A stretch of DNA of 64,000 bases from Rallus limicola. Lineage: Eukaryota; Chordata; Aves; Gruiformes; Rallidae. Made by a program: the position numbers and the translations under genes. Under the pieces are notes generated by a model. It searched no databases, was not told where the DNA came from, and saw only the letters and a list, made by a program, of their open reading frames with translations. The stretch is from the NCBI GenBank assembly GCA_022605955.1, contig JAKCOZ010000005.1, forward strand, positions 4,560,001-4,624,000. Direction: 5' to 3'. Below, one piece after another: positions 12,501 through 21,520 of this stretch (within the stretch, counting starts at the first letter, position 1; each line of letters starts with the position of its first letter).

Positions 12501-14014
12501 GTTTAGGGCCGGAAACAAAACATGACTGGATTTCTGTTTAAGGAGGGAGAGTGTTTATGCTGTCTCTGTGCCACAGCAGTCAGCTCTGTGAAGGACAAGC
12601 CAGTGAGCTGCCTCGGCTGGCACAGGATACAAACGCTGCAGTGACTGCAGAGGCCCAGGTGGTGCAGTTCTGGCTGCTTTACAGCTTACCATGTTGGTGT
12701 TAGATGTAACACCCTCATTAGACTGCTTTTGGCTAGTACCTTTCTGTAGACGACATCTCAGGCTTTCTGCATACGAAACATCATTTGCTACTCCAAAGAA
12801 GTTGCTGATTGCAACAGGCATGAAAAAACAAACAAACAAAAACCCCACAGACCAAATGATGGAGTAGGTCACTGTGCTGAGCTCACTCGTTATTCTAGAA
12901 ATAATTAAACAATCTGGCTTTCTGTTTGGAGCTGACCAAGGAACGGGTTTAGAGTGAAAAGTACCTCCTCCTTGCTCAGGGGTCACAGCAGTTGTCCTTT
13001 TCCTAATTTCTGACAGTGAGGTACCCCCAACCAGATTGTCTTAGTTTGGAACAGAAAATGCATTTTCCTGTTTTGAAACTCACGTTTCTGCTTTTAGTCT
13101 CCATGAAGACAGGCCCCACTTGGGCAGCTAGAAAATCTTTCAGAACCTAGTTCTTTTTGGTTCCTGCGTTGGCAGCATACTTGTGCATGGCTAGTGACCA
13201 CATTGCTTGGGCTGGTTAGAAATGAAGCTGCACTACATGGAGTGCTGGTTGAATTAGCATGGGTCTGTCTTTGGATTTAAAAGGGTGGGGTTTTTTCTTT
13301 ATATATAAAACAAAGAAAAGTTGTTCTTAAGTGGGATATATCTTTTTATTTCAGGAGGTTAAGAAAAAGTTGGAAACGGCAGCTAATAACACCAAGAGTT
13401 GGAAAGATAAAGTAGCTCATCATGAGGGACTAATTCGACTAATAGAGCCAGGTAAGTTACCAACAGGAAGGTTACAGAAAATGTGTTTGTTCTGACTGGC
13501 ATACTTAGGTCACCTAGTGATGCACTGAAGTCTGCCTTTTCCTGTAGCTTACTGGTTTCACAGCTGCCTATAAATACCACATTTGTGAAAACAGATGATG
13601 GTAATTTTCTTGTCTTTACCTCTACTAGCCCTACCATAACTTATTTTAAAAAAACTATTGGTGTTTGTTTATTTAAAACAAAACAAGGATCAACCTGAAC
13701 ATTGCACGGAGTGGGTGTTTAATGCAGGCAGTGTAAGTGCTAATTACAAAACATAGGAAGTACAGATATCTGAAATATTTGGTGTTTGGGAAGACTTAAC
13801 ATCTGTGCTTAATGAACAGTGACACTCAGCCTGCCCCACCGATGGTGGCTGAGCAACGTTTCTGTCAGAACTGCCTGTTTCAAGTATTGCCCTCTGCCTT
13901 CCAGGCTCCAAGAATCCTCACTTAATCACAAACTGGGGCCCGGCTGCCTTCACTGAAGCTGAACTTGAGCAAAGACAAAAGAGCTGGAAAGGGAAAAAAG
14001 CCACTTCTGAGTGA
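3364..14014 (+). CDS. SWAP70: SWAP70 orthologue, 3' eight coding exons (372 residues plus stop)
   Basis: SWAP-70 binds phosphoinositides through a PH domain, acts on Rac and binds F-actin; it works in cytoplasm, membrane ruffles and nucleus, notably in lymphoid and myeloid cells. Eight exons (3364-3510, 3789-3897, 5184-5365, 9040-9147, 10656-10822, 11636-11834, 13355-13451, 13905-14014) join with compatible phases into 1,119 nt. The fragment opens at [18 protein letters not shown], the start of the PH domain. Its closing helix carries QEWIQA (Trp at fragment residue 83). From about residue 100 to 330 it is highly charged Glu/Gln/Lys/Leu coiled coil, and it ends in a short tail. The length matches the mammalian protein (about 585 aa) minus about 213 N-terminal residues, whose exons, including the EF-hand-like region, lie upstream. 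The paralogue DEF6 is excluded by closer similarity in the PH and tail segments. The reading frame is intact. Confidence 0.96.
3789..3897 (+). CDS. SWAP70: SWAP70 coding exon: second half of PH domain
   Basis: The exon is 109 nt, entered in phase 0 and left in phase 1. The acceptor ends TTCTAG at 3788 and the donor is CAAG|GTGAGA. It encodes [16 protein letters not shown] and then [14 protein letters not shown]. The Trp of the closing PH helix, a hallmark of the fold, is present. The intron before it is only 278 bp. A downstream non-coding run to 5183 holds nothing else I recognise. Confidence 0.95.
3898..5183 (+). other. SWAP70: SWAP70 intron, 1,286 bp
   Basis: A GT-AG intron. I see no embedded gene. 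A G/T-rich tract lies at 4926-4960. Minus-strand open frames near 4104-4668 have no splice context or family similarity. Confidence 0.85.
5184..5365 (+). CDS. SWAP70: SWAP70 coding exon: PH-coiled-coil junction
   Basis: The exon is 182 nt, phase 1 to 0. The acceptor is CTCTCCAG, and the donor AAAG|GTGGGA is weaker than the others in the gene. It encodes the linker with [18 protein letters not shown], a basic cluster, followed by the beginning of the coiled coil ([20 protein letters not shown]). The basic stretch could act in nuclear import or acidic lipid binding; that is inference from composition. Confidence 0.95.
5366..9039 (+). other. SWAP70: SWAP70 intron, 3,674 bp
   Basis: This is the longest intron in the visible part of the gene. 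No exon, RNA gene or recognisable transposon was found in it. Its 3' end (about 8989-9038) is an unusually long pyrimidine tract ending in CAG. The many short open frames on both strands show no protein family features. Confidence 0.8.
9040..9147 (+). CDS. SWAP70: SWAP70 coding exon: coiled coil
   Basis: The exon is 108 nt, exactly 36 codons, phase 0 to 0. The acceptor is CTTCCAG after a roughly 50-nt pyrimidine run and the donor is ATG|GTGAGT. It encodes [18 protein letters not shown] and then [16 protein letters not shown], a continuous amphipathic helix. It corresponds to the mammalian [17 protein letters not shown] segment with a few conservative changes. Confidence 0.95.
9148..10655 (+). 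other. SWAP70: SWAP70 intron, 1,508 bp
   Basis: A GT-AG intron. An A-rich run lies near 9584-9603. A locally GC-rich stretch at about 9940-10060 has no exon signal on either strand that I could support. Confidence 0.8.
10656..10822 (+). CDS. SWAP70: SWAP70 coding exon: coiled coil
   Basis: The exon is 167 nt, phase 0 to 2. The acceptor is TTGCTAG at 10655. The exon itself starts GTAAGA, which mimics a donor, but the frame requires it as coding ([20 protein letters not shown]). The donor is AG|GTAAGG. It encodes heptad-rich helix including [20 protein letters not shown] and [14 protein letters not shown], nearly identical to mammalian SWAP-70. Confidence 0.95.
10823..11635 (+). repeat. SWAP70: SWAP70 intron, 813 bp, with GT/G run and poly-T
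   Basis: A GT-AG intron. It contains a (GT)n tract fused to a G run of about 12-13 at 11335-11370 and a 22-nt T run at about 11499-11520 immediately followed by ACAG. The genuine acceptor TTGCAG lies 115 nt further on at 11635. Both homopolymers are prone to length change and sequencing error. Confidence 0.8.
11636..11834 (+). CDS. SWAP70: SWAP70 coding exon: coiled coil
   Basis: The exon is 199 nt, phase 2 to 0. The acceptor is CATTGCAG and the donor GAG|GTGAGC. It encodes [20 protein letters not shown], then [14 protein letters not shown] and the Gln/Glu/Leu-rich stretch ending ALEQYE. This corresponds to the distal coiled coil of SWAP-70. The frame stays open for 156 nt past the donor, but the family sequence resumes only at 13355. 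Confidence 0.95.
11835..13354 (+). other. SWAP70: SWAP70 intron, 1,520 bp
   Basis: A GT-AG intron. An A/C-rich tract (AAACAAACAAAAACCCC type) lies at about 12824-12846, and a T-rich pyrimidine tract precedes the acceptor at 13354. Nothing else was recognised. Confidence 0.8.
13355..13451 (+). CDS. SWAP70: SWAP70 coding exon: end of coiled coil
   Basis: The exon is 97 nt, phase 0 to 1. The acceptor is TTTCAG and the donor CCAG|GTAAGT is a perfect consensus. It encodes [20 protein letters not shown] and [12 protein letters not shown]. This block is highly conserved among SWAP-70 proteins and marks the transition from coiled coil to the C-terminal tail that contributes to F-actin binding in mammals. 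Confidence 0.95.
13905..14014 (+). CDS. SWAP70: SWAP70 terminal coding exon with stop
   Basis: The coding part is 110 nt, entered in phase 1, after a 453-bp intron and acceptor CCTTCCAG. It encodes [20 protein letters not shown] and ends in a Lys-rich tail, with TGA at 14012-14014. The [20 protein letters not shown] block is a near-exact match to the mammalian C-terminus; the last dozen residues are more divergent, as expected. Confidence 0.95.
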
Positions 14015-15053
14015 CGACGGTAGCTGACATATCATTTGTGAATAGAAGCCCACCTTCGTTCCTTCTGCTTTGCACAGAGCAGCTGCTTGCTTACAAAGAT
14101 CTTAGTTTGCTCAGCAGGTTGTGCCTTTCTGCAGAGGAAATACGTTTACCACACAGGAGTGCCTCCTCAGAGCCCAGTAATTATAGTGTGGTGTCTGGCA
14201 GTTCTTGCTGTTTTCCCTTGTGTTTCCAGAAATTCTGTTCTTTTATATAAAACTCTGTGGTTGAAGATTTGTATTTGAATGTAGCTTGTGACAGAGTTTG
14301 ATACTGGCCTCTAATGGTCTGATAGTGCCTAACTGATCAAGCAGCAGCATTTCCATTGCAACATGCAAGGGAAGCAATTGTGCCTTTGGTGCAGTTAGTA
14401 TCATTTCAACCCAGGCTAAAGCAATCCTGGAGGTTCTGTCTGGCTGTGATACAAAGCATTACCTTTCCTTCCATTGAGTCTCCTCTGACCTTTCCTCTGT
14501 CCATCTGTTGCTATTCGCACAGAGCTTACTGCTGTGATAGGTCCTCCCTTAGCGAGGGTGGACTGGCATCACTGGCTACCTGCTGGCGGGTGCGGGCGCG
14601 TGTCCCATTCCCCTCTGTTTGCAGGAATCCAAACAAAAGAACTGGAAATAGGCAGGAACAAAATGCTGCTGTCAGACCTTCGGAAAAAGCACCCGTGCAA
14701 GTTGGTTTTGTCCTGCCTTATACATGACAAGTGCTAAAAAAAACCCCCACCCCTTGACAAGAGTTCACTTTGTAGTTTAAAAGATGCAGAGTTTTGACTT
14801 ACAGCTGTCTGGTACTGGTGGCTGGGAGGTGAGGGCAGGTGCAGGCTGACTAGTGTCTGCATCAAGGCTCTGGTTGTGCGAGAAAGCTGATCAGAACCTA
14901 CCACCGTTTTAGATGCAGAAGTTTTGTCATATTCTTAATTGGAGGCCAGATTTAAAAAAAAAAGCAAGAGGAAAAGTAAATCTGAGCTTTTTAGTTTAGC
15001 TAAGAAAAGATAAATGTGTAGCAATACTGTTTTAGAAAAAAATAATTCCCATC

Positions 15054-15059
15054 AATAAA
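15054..15059 (+). terminator. candidate poly(A) signal AATAAA (proximal)
   Basis: AATAAA about 1,040 nt after the SWAP70 stop, in an AT-rich context. Confidence 0.4.
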
Positions 15060-15975
15060 ATAATTTCAATGTTCCTAATAACAAGGCTTCCCAAAGAGCC
15101 TCTTCTGTCTCCAAATTCTCTCCAGGAACAAGGCCAGTTCTTTCTGTTTCTGCAGGGGAAAGGAACGAGCCTCTGATTTTGCTTGGTAGAACTCCCACAC
15201 CAGACAAGCAGTCAGTCTACTGTGAGGTAACACGGTATTCTCGGGCAACTGTACAGGCGTTTTGAGAACTACATCACGCTCTCCCGAAGAGCGGGTCTCA
15301 CTGGTGTGGCTGGTGAGCTCTGAGCTTTGTCCGTGCACCGCACATGGTGGCCCAGCTCTTAGTGCCAGCTTTTTAGTTCACAGCTACATGTTAAATTATT
15401 TTTAGTAAGCAAAGAAGGGAATGTGTCAGCAGGATAGCCTGCGTGTGTGTGGACGGCGTTGTGACATGTGGACCTCAGCAGAGGAGCTGCACAGAACTGA
15501 TCTTCAGATTTGGAAGTCGATAGCATTTTGTTTGCCTTTAACTAAGACTCACTCAAATACTGAATCTCCTCAGACAGCTATTGTCTGGTTATATTTTTAT
15601 ACTAATTGAAATCTCTAATGTCTCAGTAAACAGAGTGCTGAAAATCCAGGATCTTCCTACTTGTATTTACTGTACAGGAAAGCAGTAGTTCCTTAAGCTT
15701 GCTAACGAGGCATTTTTTAAATTGATTATGTTTACAAAAGAAATGTGAAAAAAGCTGCAATAGAAATACTAATGTATACATTGGTAAACTTTGCTAAAGG
15801 AGACAGAACAGTATTTATAACTACCAGGTATCTTTATGTGGAGAGCAGAAGGTGTACTGGGCTAAAACATATTGTTTAATTTTTCTAACAGTCTTTATTT
15901 TGGGCAAATGTTTTTTAAGAACACCAAATGATGCATGTTTTCATATTTTTTACTGTTCTTTAGAATTGGCTATTT

Positions 15976-15981
15976 AATAAA
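15976..15981 (+). terminator. candidate poly(A) signal AATAAA (distal)
   Basis: AATAAA about 1.96 kb after the stop. A T-rich and GT-rich stretch follows within 60 nt, as expected downstream of a cleavage site. Confidence 0.45.
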
Positions 15982-16135
15982 GTAATACAAAGTCATTTAC
16001 ATTTCTGAGGTAATGGATGTCTTCTTTTGGGTTCCTGGAGTTCAAAATGCATTAGCTATTGTGTGGAAGTATTACCTTTGATGGCAGAAGTACACTTTTT
16101 CATGGTCTGAGCAAGGGGATTTGGATTAAAGCCAT

Positions 16136-16141
16136 AATAAA
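16136..16141 (+). terminator. candidate poly(A) signal AATAAA (most distal)
   Basis: AATAAA inside CATAATAAAGG, with a TG-rich segment within about 60-90 nt downstream (near 16200-16230). Confidence 0.4.
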
Positions 16142-16145
16142 GGCT

Positions 16146-17404
16146 TATTGCACAGATAAGGCAGTGGAATTTGACTGCACCACTTCTCTTAAATGTTAAT
16201 GTTCAGTGTGCTGTGACACAGCATAGTGATGCTGACTTGCAGTGGCTTGAGGGTGCAGTTTAGCTGTTCCCTGGAACACAAAACATGCCAGGCCAGACAG
16301 GAATTACTAGAACAATTCCAGCTCCAAGAACACACAAAGGCTCAGGGTGTCAGACCTGCTCTTACCAGCCAGCCAAAAGGGAACAGGGCCGTGGAGCGGG
16401 GTATCTGAGTACAGGCCGACCTGTGCCTTGGCACGCAAAACAGCCTCTTGTTAAACCGTCATCCACATGTGTCTGCCTTAGTCACTACTAGAAGAGGAAA
16501 TGAGACAAGTCACCTCTTAGCTTTGTTCTCGCTTGCTCTGACAAATCAAGAAAGCTTTGAGGGAAGTGTTGCACAGTAAAAGTGGAGGAAGAGGTTGGTT
16601 TAAAAATTAACTAATTATGTTTTCAGTGAATATACTCGAGTCCATCCATTAAAGCTACACAAAACAGCATTCAAAGAGCACAGAGCTGTGAGTCAGTCGG
16701 TGCAGCTCATGAAACAGTGCTGCATGGCATCACTTCTGGTGAGCCCAAGGGTTACAGCACTCTCATTCCAAGGGACATCCTCAATGAAATGCGATGCCAT
16801 GGCCATCTCTGTTCCACACTGAGAAGCCTTGTGACAGCATTGTGCCTTAAATATGTGCCAGGCTTACCTACAGCGACCAGGGGAAAGCTGCTGCTGTTCT
16901 TGACCCCTCCAGTAGGATGCACAGGAGGCTGTAGGTCACCTCTCTGTCTGCCGGATTCAGGGTTATCTGCTGCCAATGGTGGAAAATCCTGCAAACCAAG
17001 AGCACAGCACCATGAGTTCTCCTCTAAGGCAGACAGGATTTGTATTTTCCCTATGACCATTTTATGGAGCTGATTTATGAGACTGCTAGATCCTTATTCC
17101 CAAACTGTTAACAGGCAGGTTTCCAGCAACATATTATTTCTGTTTAACTTTCCTGCAGGAAGAGCCATGAAAGCAAAGCCTGTGAGAGAAATCAACAGTG
17201 TGTAAGGGCAATTAAAATAAAAAAAACAACAAACCTCTATCCTGGGCTGTGGCAGGGGAAGGGGTAGATGTGGGAGCAACCCCAACAGCAGCTACTGTTC
17301 AGTCACGCAGGTCTTCTGGAACAGTAGCTGTGCCATCCAGTTCTGTAAAAGTGAACCAAAAACAACTGCTCTGATTTTTATCTTGAATATCTGAAGCAGT
17401 TAGT
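16146..17404. other. intergenic, no gene recognised
   Basis: Open frames up to 118 codons on both strands overlap each other (about 16717-17073) and show no domain, codon or splice evidence. Treated as non-coding. Confidence 0.6.
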
Positions 17405-17485
17405 TAACAATTTTTCGTAGAATCATTACAGTTGGAAAAGAGCCCCTGAGATCATCTAGTCCAACCACCCCCCTACCACCTATAT
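17405..17485 (-). mobile_element. CR1-type LINE 3' end fragment
   Basis: The + strand reads TAGAATCATTACAGTTGG, then a purine-rich GGAAAAGAG stretch, then GATCATCTAGTCCAACC. This is the antisense form of the conserved 3' end of avian CR1 retroposons, so the element lies on the - strand with its 3' end at the low coordinate. It is 5'-truncated, diverged from consensus, and its boundary at the high-coordinate end is uncertain. Confidence 0.75.
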
Positions 17486-17754
17486 TAATTACTTTTGAGC
17501 AACCCGGTGCGTGGCCAGGAAAGGGGATAGGCATAAGGTCTTCTAACCGCTCGGGAGAGAAGTAATTAGTTGTCTGTGGAGGGCACAGAAGAGACACACT
17601 GTAACGTGCTATGAAGTTGTCCCTCAGTAAAACAATCATCTTCCCCAACCTCCCAACATACCAGCACGATTTTAGTCCCCCCCTCATCAGTTTGGGACTT
17701 CCCAACCCTGCGCTGTGCGGGTTATTTGATAATCGCGACACTCTCCCGGTTGGT

Positions 17755-18095
17755 ATCTTCTCTCATCACGGTGGGAGCACCGGCGCCCCCCGGCCTGGCG
17801 GTACCGGCTGGACCAGAGGCGGAGCAAAGAGCCGAGGCGGGTCGCGGCTCACGGCCGGGCTCCAGCTGCCCTCTGGTGGCGGCCAGGCCCGGCCCCGGCC
17901 GCTGCTAGCTGGGCCGGGACTCACCCGGCGAGGGGGTCCCGAGGCGATGGGCCATGTCCCCTTGGTTCCAGCGCCTGCAGCCGCCCTTGGCGCGACAGAG
18001 ATGCACAGGCCGGGAGCGCGCCCAGGGAACCGGCTCTCCCGCTGCAGTACGGTCACCTCACCGCCGCCCCGGTAGCACGCTGCTGTCCCGTTCCG
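17755..18095. promoter_or_regulatory. CpG island downstream of SWAP70
   Basis: A sharp rise in G+C and CpG over about 340 bp compared with flanking sequence, with GGCGCC, CGGCCG-like and GGGCCGGG words. It carries a CTCF-like core (17866-17879) and a consensus splice donor on the - strand (CGG|GTGAGT at 17925/17924). It could be a promoter for an unannotated transcript or an insulator. The open frames across it (up to 154 codons) are what GC-rich DNA gives by chance. Confidence 0.6.
17866..17879 (-). promoter_or_regulatory. CTCF-like motif
   Basis: The - strand reads CCACCAGAGGGCAG, which agrees at all 14 positions with the commonly used CTCF core CCASYAGRKGGCRS as I know it. It sits in the CpG island. 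Occupancy is not shown. Confidence 0.6.
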
Positions 18096-20410
18096 GGCTT
18101 CCCTGAGCTCAGCTCAGTGTATCTGAACCCAGAGATGTCCCGTGAGCCTAGGAAAGAGGCTGTTACAATACGTGTGTTACCCCTGGCCTAGGGTAAAGTT
18201 ATGGTCAGAACCTTGAAGCTAATTCAGGCACATTTTCCAAAAAAACAAACCCCACTGCACCATGGAAGGACAATGTGTACAGACAGACCCATCATCCAGC
18301 AAGCCCCCAGCTGCAGTGCAAAGTCGGCTGCTGTACAGCTTTCCTAAGAGGATTAAAGAGGGTCAGAAGGGGGAAAAAAAAAAAGTGTAAGGAAGGTTAT
18401 TTACCTGTGACTGGTGTTTTCCCAGGTGCCACCCTTCACGCCCACACAGGTCTCGTCCCATGCTCATAGACATGCAGGATAAAAAGCCCTGAGGCTGCAG
18501 GAGTAGGGCTGAGAGAAGGATGCATGTGATGTGCCAGCTCACACGTACTCCCCTCTTGGGAACAGGACCCAGATTCATTCCTTCCAGTCACAAATAAGGG
18601 GTGTGGGGGAAAAAGACCAGTCTGTGGTTTGAAACAATTTGGAGCTCCCTGTCAGGCAGGGTGAGCAGTCATATGACATCACATCTTGAGGACTCCTTTT
18701 CCTGCTCACATGGCTGTGAGTTCCAAAATAAAATACAATACCAACAGAAAGTCTGTAACTCCACATGAATTTAGTGACTGTTGTGACTGTCACACAGTGA
18801 GTCTCACTGTGAGCTTGAAACTACCTGGAAATGCTGGGGAAGCGAAAGTGCAGAAAAGCCCTGGGTTATGAACTGGCTTTTTGGGTACGTTGGAAGTACA
18901 CATCCATCAGATAAGGGAAAGGCCAGTGGTTGTTTTAACACTTAAGGTGAAAAAAGGTTTGGCAAAAGGTAGCTGTGTCTCACCTCCAAAAGAAATTAAA
19001 ATTTTAACAGTAAGATGCAAAACAAAAGATAACAGCATACTGAAAAGCCTTGAGAGGGAGATTTAAGGAGGCAGCTTAACACCTACAAGCACAACCCCAG
19101 AAAGACCACTTGACTGCAGCCCTCTCTCCGCTCCTTTCTGATACCTTAACCTAATTGACAGAAGTAATGTAAAAGGATAGTAGCAGCTGGCCAGAGAAAA
19201 GCCCATGGGCAGAATAAAGACAGACAGAAAGAAAAGACCACAAAAAAAACAACCACAAACCCCAGAACAAATGGACTCACTTTCTCCTATTGAGCATTAT
19301 TTTAAATTCCTTAATAAAACAAGCACAAAAACAACCACAACTCTTTCTACCTTTGACAGTGTGCTCCTTGCTCACATCGCTCTTCTTGCTTATCAACGGA
19401 GCTTGGTCTAGCTTTATGTGCTGTTGTTAATCGTTGCTAATTAACAGAGCTACTTGCCATGGCTACAGCACACAAACAACTTTTACAGGACTCACACCCA
19501 ATACCTTTGTGCAAATGCTCACCTGCCATTATTCCTGCTGTAACCTTTTTTCTGAGCACACAACAGCAATTTTCTCAGACAACACAGACCAAGGAACCTA
19601 CCAGGGTGTCTGTGAGGATGTTTGAGTGTGATTCCTGCAGGACTATGTGCTCACAGTTGCAAAAGGTGCCTGTGTCCTTTCACCTAACTTGACCAACAAG
19701 TCCAACTTGAACAGGTTAATATCTCAGATGGGGTTAAAAACCCCAACATTGACACAAGACAGTTTCAAAATCAGCTTGGGCTTTCTCAGTGTTTATATTT
19801 ATTAGCTGTTTCAATGCCTACCAGAGCATGGGGATTTCTCCTTCCACTCCAGAGAGGTTTGTGCAGCTCAGCCCTGATGTGCCAGGACAACCCAGGTCCT
19901 GGGGGTGTCCAATTCCTCGGTCCTGACCAAAAATGGAAAAAAAAACCCCACACATAACCTATTTTGGGTCAGTCTCTGCTTAGACACCTTTAGAAAGTCC
20001 CTCTCACAGCATAGCTGGAACTGAAACTTTGTATTCAGAGCAGCCTAAGGTTGTGTTTTCCAAACCATTTCCTTTGCCAGAGATGCACTGGGGCAGTTTT
20101 GCTCTTTCCAAGCTGTGAAGTTGATCACCATACCTGCCTGCGTGGGAGAAGCATGCCCCATTTTGCAGCTAGGTATTCCCTAGGCGCAAGAGAAGGTGGG
20201 AAATGATGGGGGTGGGTACAGCCTGCTCACATACAGGTCTCCCCAAAGCTGAGCAGTGTGGTGTGGCCCAGGCACTCAGTGTGGGACTGCTCCTGTAGGG
20301 ATGGAGGTGGCATCTTCTCCATTTACTGTCTTACTTTACTGAGACTATTGCCTGCCTGTGAAGGCTGCATGATGCCCAAGGGGGTTGCTGTTGGCCCAGA
20401 GGTTGCTGTT
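18096..20410. other. intergenic, no gene recognised
   Basis: Mixed composition with short A-rich tracts (18243-18250, 18373-18383, 19236-19262). I see no coding exon, RNA gene or clear transposon. Confidence 0.6.
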
Positions 20411-20442
20411 GGGGGGGTTGGGGGTGTGTGTGTGTGTGTGTG
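20411..20442 (+). repeat. G-rich/(TG)n simple repeat
   Basis: A G7 run, TT, a G5 run, then (TG)n of about nine units. It may form a G-quadruplex or Z-DNA; the assembled length may be unreliable. Confidence 0.85.
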
Positions 20443-20899
20443 GAGTTGGCCAGCAGCAACCATCACCCCAAGCGTGGTCTCTCAGCATACCTGCAGATAG
20501 CCCCACTCGCAAAAGGAATCTACCTGTCTGCGTTCCTGCATGCTCCTGCCACTGTCACCATTACAGGCGGCAACCGTCAAACCCGTAATTGCTCTCAGGC
20601 CACCACCAGCCAGCAAATCCTCCCCACCGGCCAGACAAAATCCAGAGCTAATATTCCTTGAAATCATACTTCCAAGGACTGGGCAGTTGCGAGCTGGGTG
20701 CAGGCAGGTATGGGAACCAGCTTGGCACAGCAGCTCACCAAAGGAGAAAGCAAAAAGAAAACCGCACCGGGTGCCAAACGCCCTTGCCGGACCAGACTGC
20801 TCCCTGGCATTTCTGCTGTCTCTGCGGAGCGTGGACCAGTCCTGCACAGCCTCAAAGACAGCTCCCTCCTCTCCTCACCCTGCTGGGATCGGTGTCCCT

Positions 20900-21520
20900 G
20901 GTGACCCCAGAGCAGCGTGTGCCGAGCCTGCACCACCTCCGGGCGAGCGGTGCCGCACGACCACTCTCTGCTCTTCCAGTTTTCCATTCTTTTCTCATTT
21001 CTATCTCGCCCCTCCTGATCAGCCCCGACTGCCTACATGCTGAAGCAGGGCGAGAAGACTGACACGATTTTTCCAAAGCCCCCGGCTAGTTCTGGGACCC
21101 GCAGCACGGGGCTGTGCCAGCTCCTGCCCCGGCAGGCCGGCCAGGCAGCTGCAGCTGCTCCCCCAGAGACGGGGAGAACAATAAGAAATACCAGATCTGC
21201 CGCAGGAATGCGGGAGATACCGTGGCGGGGGGCCTTGGTGAGTCTGGGCAGGATTTGCTCACGGCTTGGACGTAGACCAGAGGTTGCCACTCGAACAGCT
21301 CTGTCGTCGGTCCGGGGTGACTCGGGGGTGCTTCCCGCGCCCTGCCCCGCCGCGGCCGCGGACGCCAGGTGGCAGCCGGACACCGCCGCACGGCCCTCTG
21401 AGCCGGCTCCCGGAGCGGCGCGGCTGCTCCGCAGGCTCGTAATTAATCACATCTGCGGGTCCTGTTTTGAAAGGCGGATTCACACAGACGCGGTGCCGCA
21501 CGGGCTCTTTTACAGCTGAG
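20900..21520. promoter_or_regulatory. second CpG-rich block, candidate promoter
   Basis: CpG and G+C are high, with the densest part at about 21200-21510 (CCGCCGCGGCCGCGG region). A CTCF-like site lies at 21362-21375 on the + strand, and a good + strand donor (CTTG|GTGAGT) at 21237/21238. Long overlapping frames on both strands (up to 167 codons) are probably compositional. In mammals, as I remember it, an antisense lncRNA (SBF2-AS1) starts just downstream of SWAP70; this block is in the comparable place, so a lncRNA promoter is possible. Confidence 0.5.
21362..21375 (+). promoter_or_regulatory. CTCF-like motif (12 of 14)
   Basis: ACGCCAGGTGGCAG matches the CTCF core at 12 of 14 positions, keeping the invariant AGG.GGC part. 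It points away from the motif at 17866-17879. Confidence 0.45.

Larger units (their letters stand above)
14015..16145 (+). other. SWAP70: SWAP70 probable 3' UTR
   Basis: Non-coding sequence following the stop codon, generally AT-rich from 14900 onward. Canonical AATAAA hexamers occur at 15054-15059, 15976-15981 and 16136-16141, suggesting UTRs of about 1.05, 2.0 or 2.15 kb. Which is used cannot be read from DNA. Confidence 0.6.

Noticed and set aside
20540..21519. Overlapping frames of 134-167 codons in several frames of both strands
   Set aside because: They coincide with CpG-rich DNA poor in stops; no domain, and frames contradict each other.
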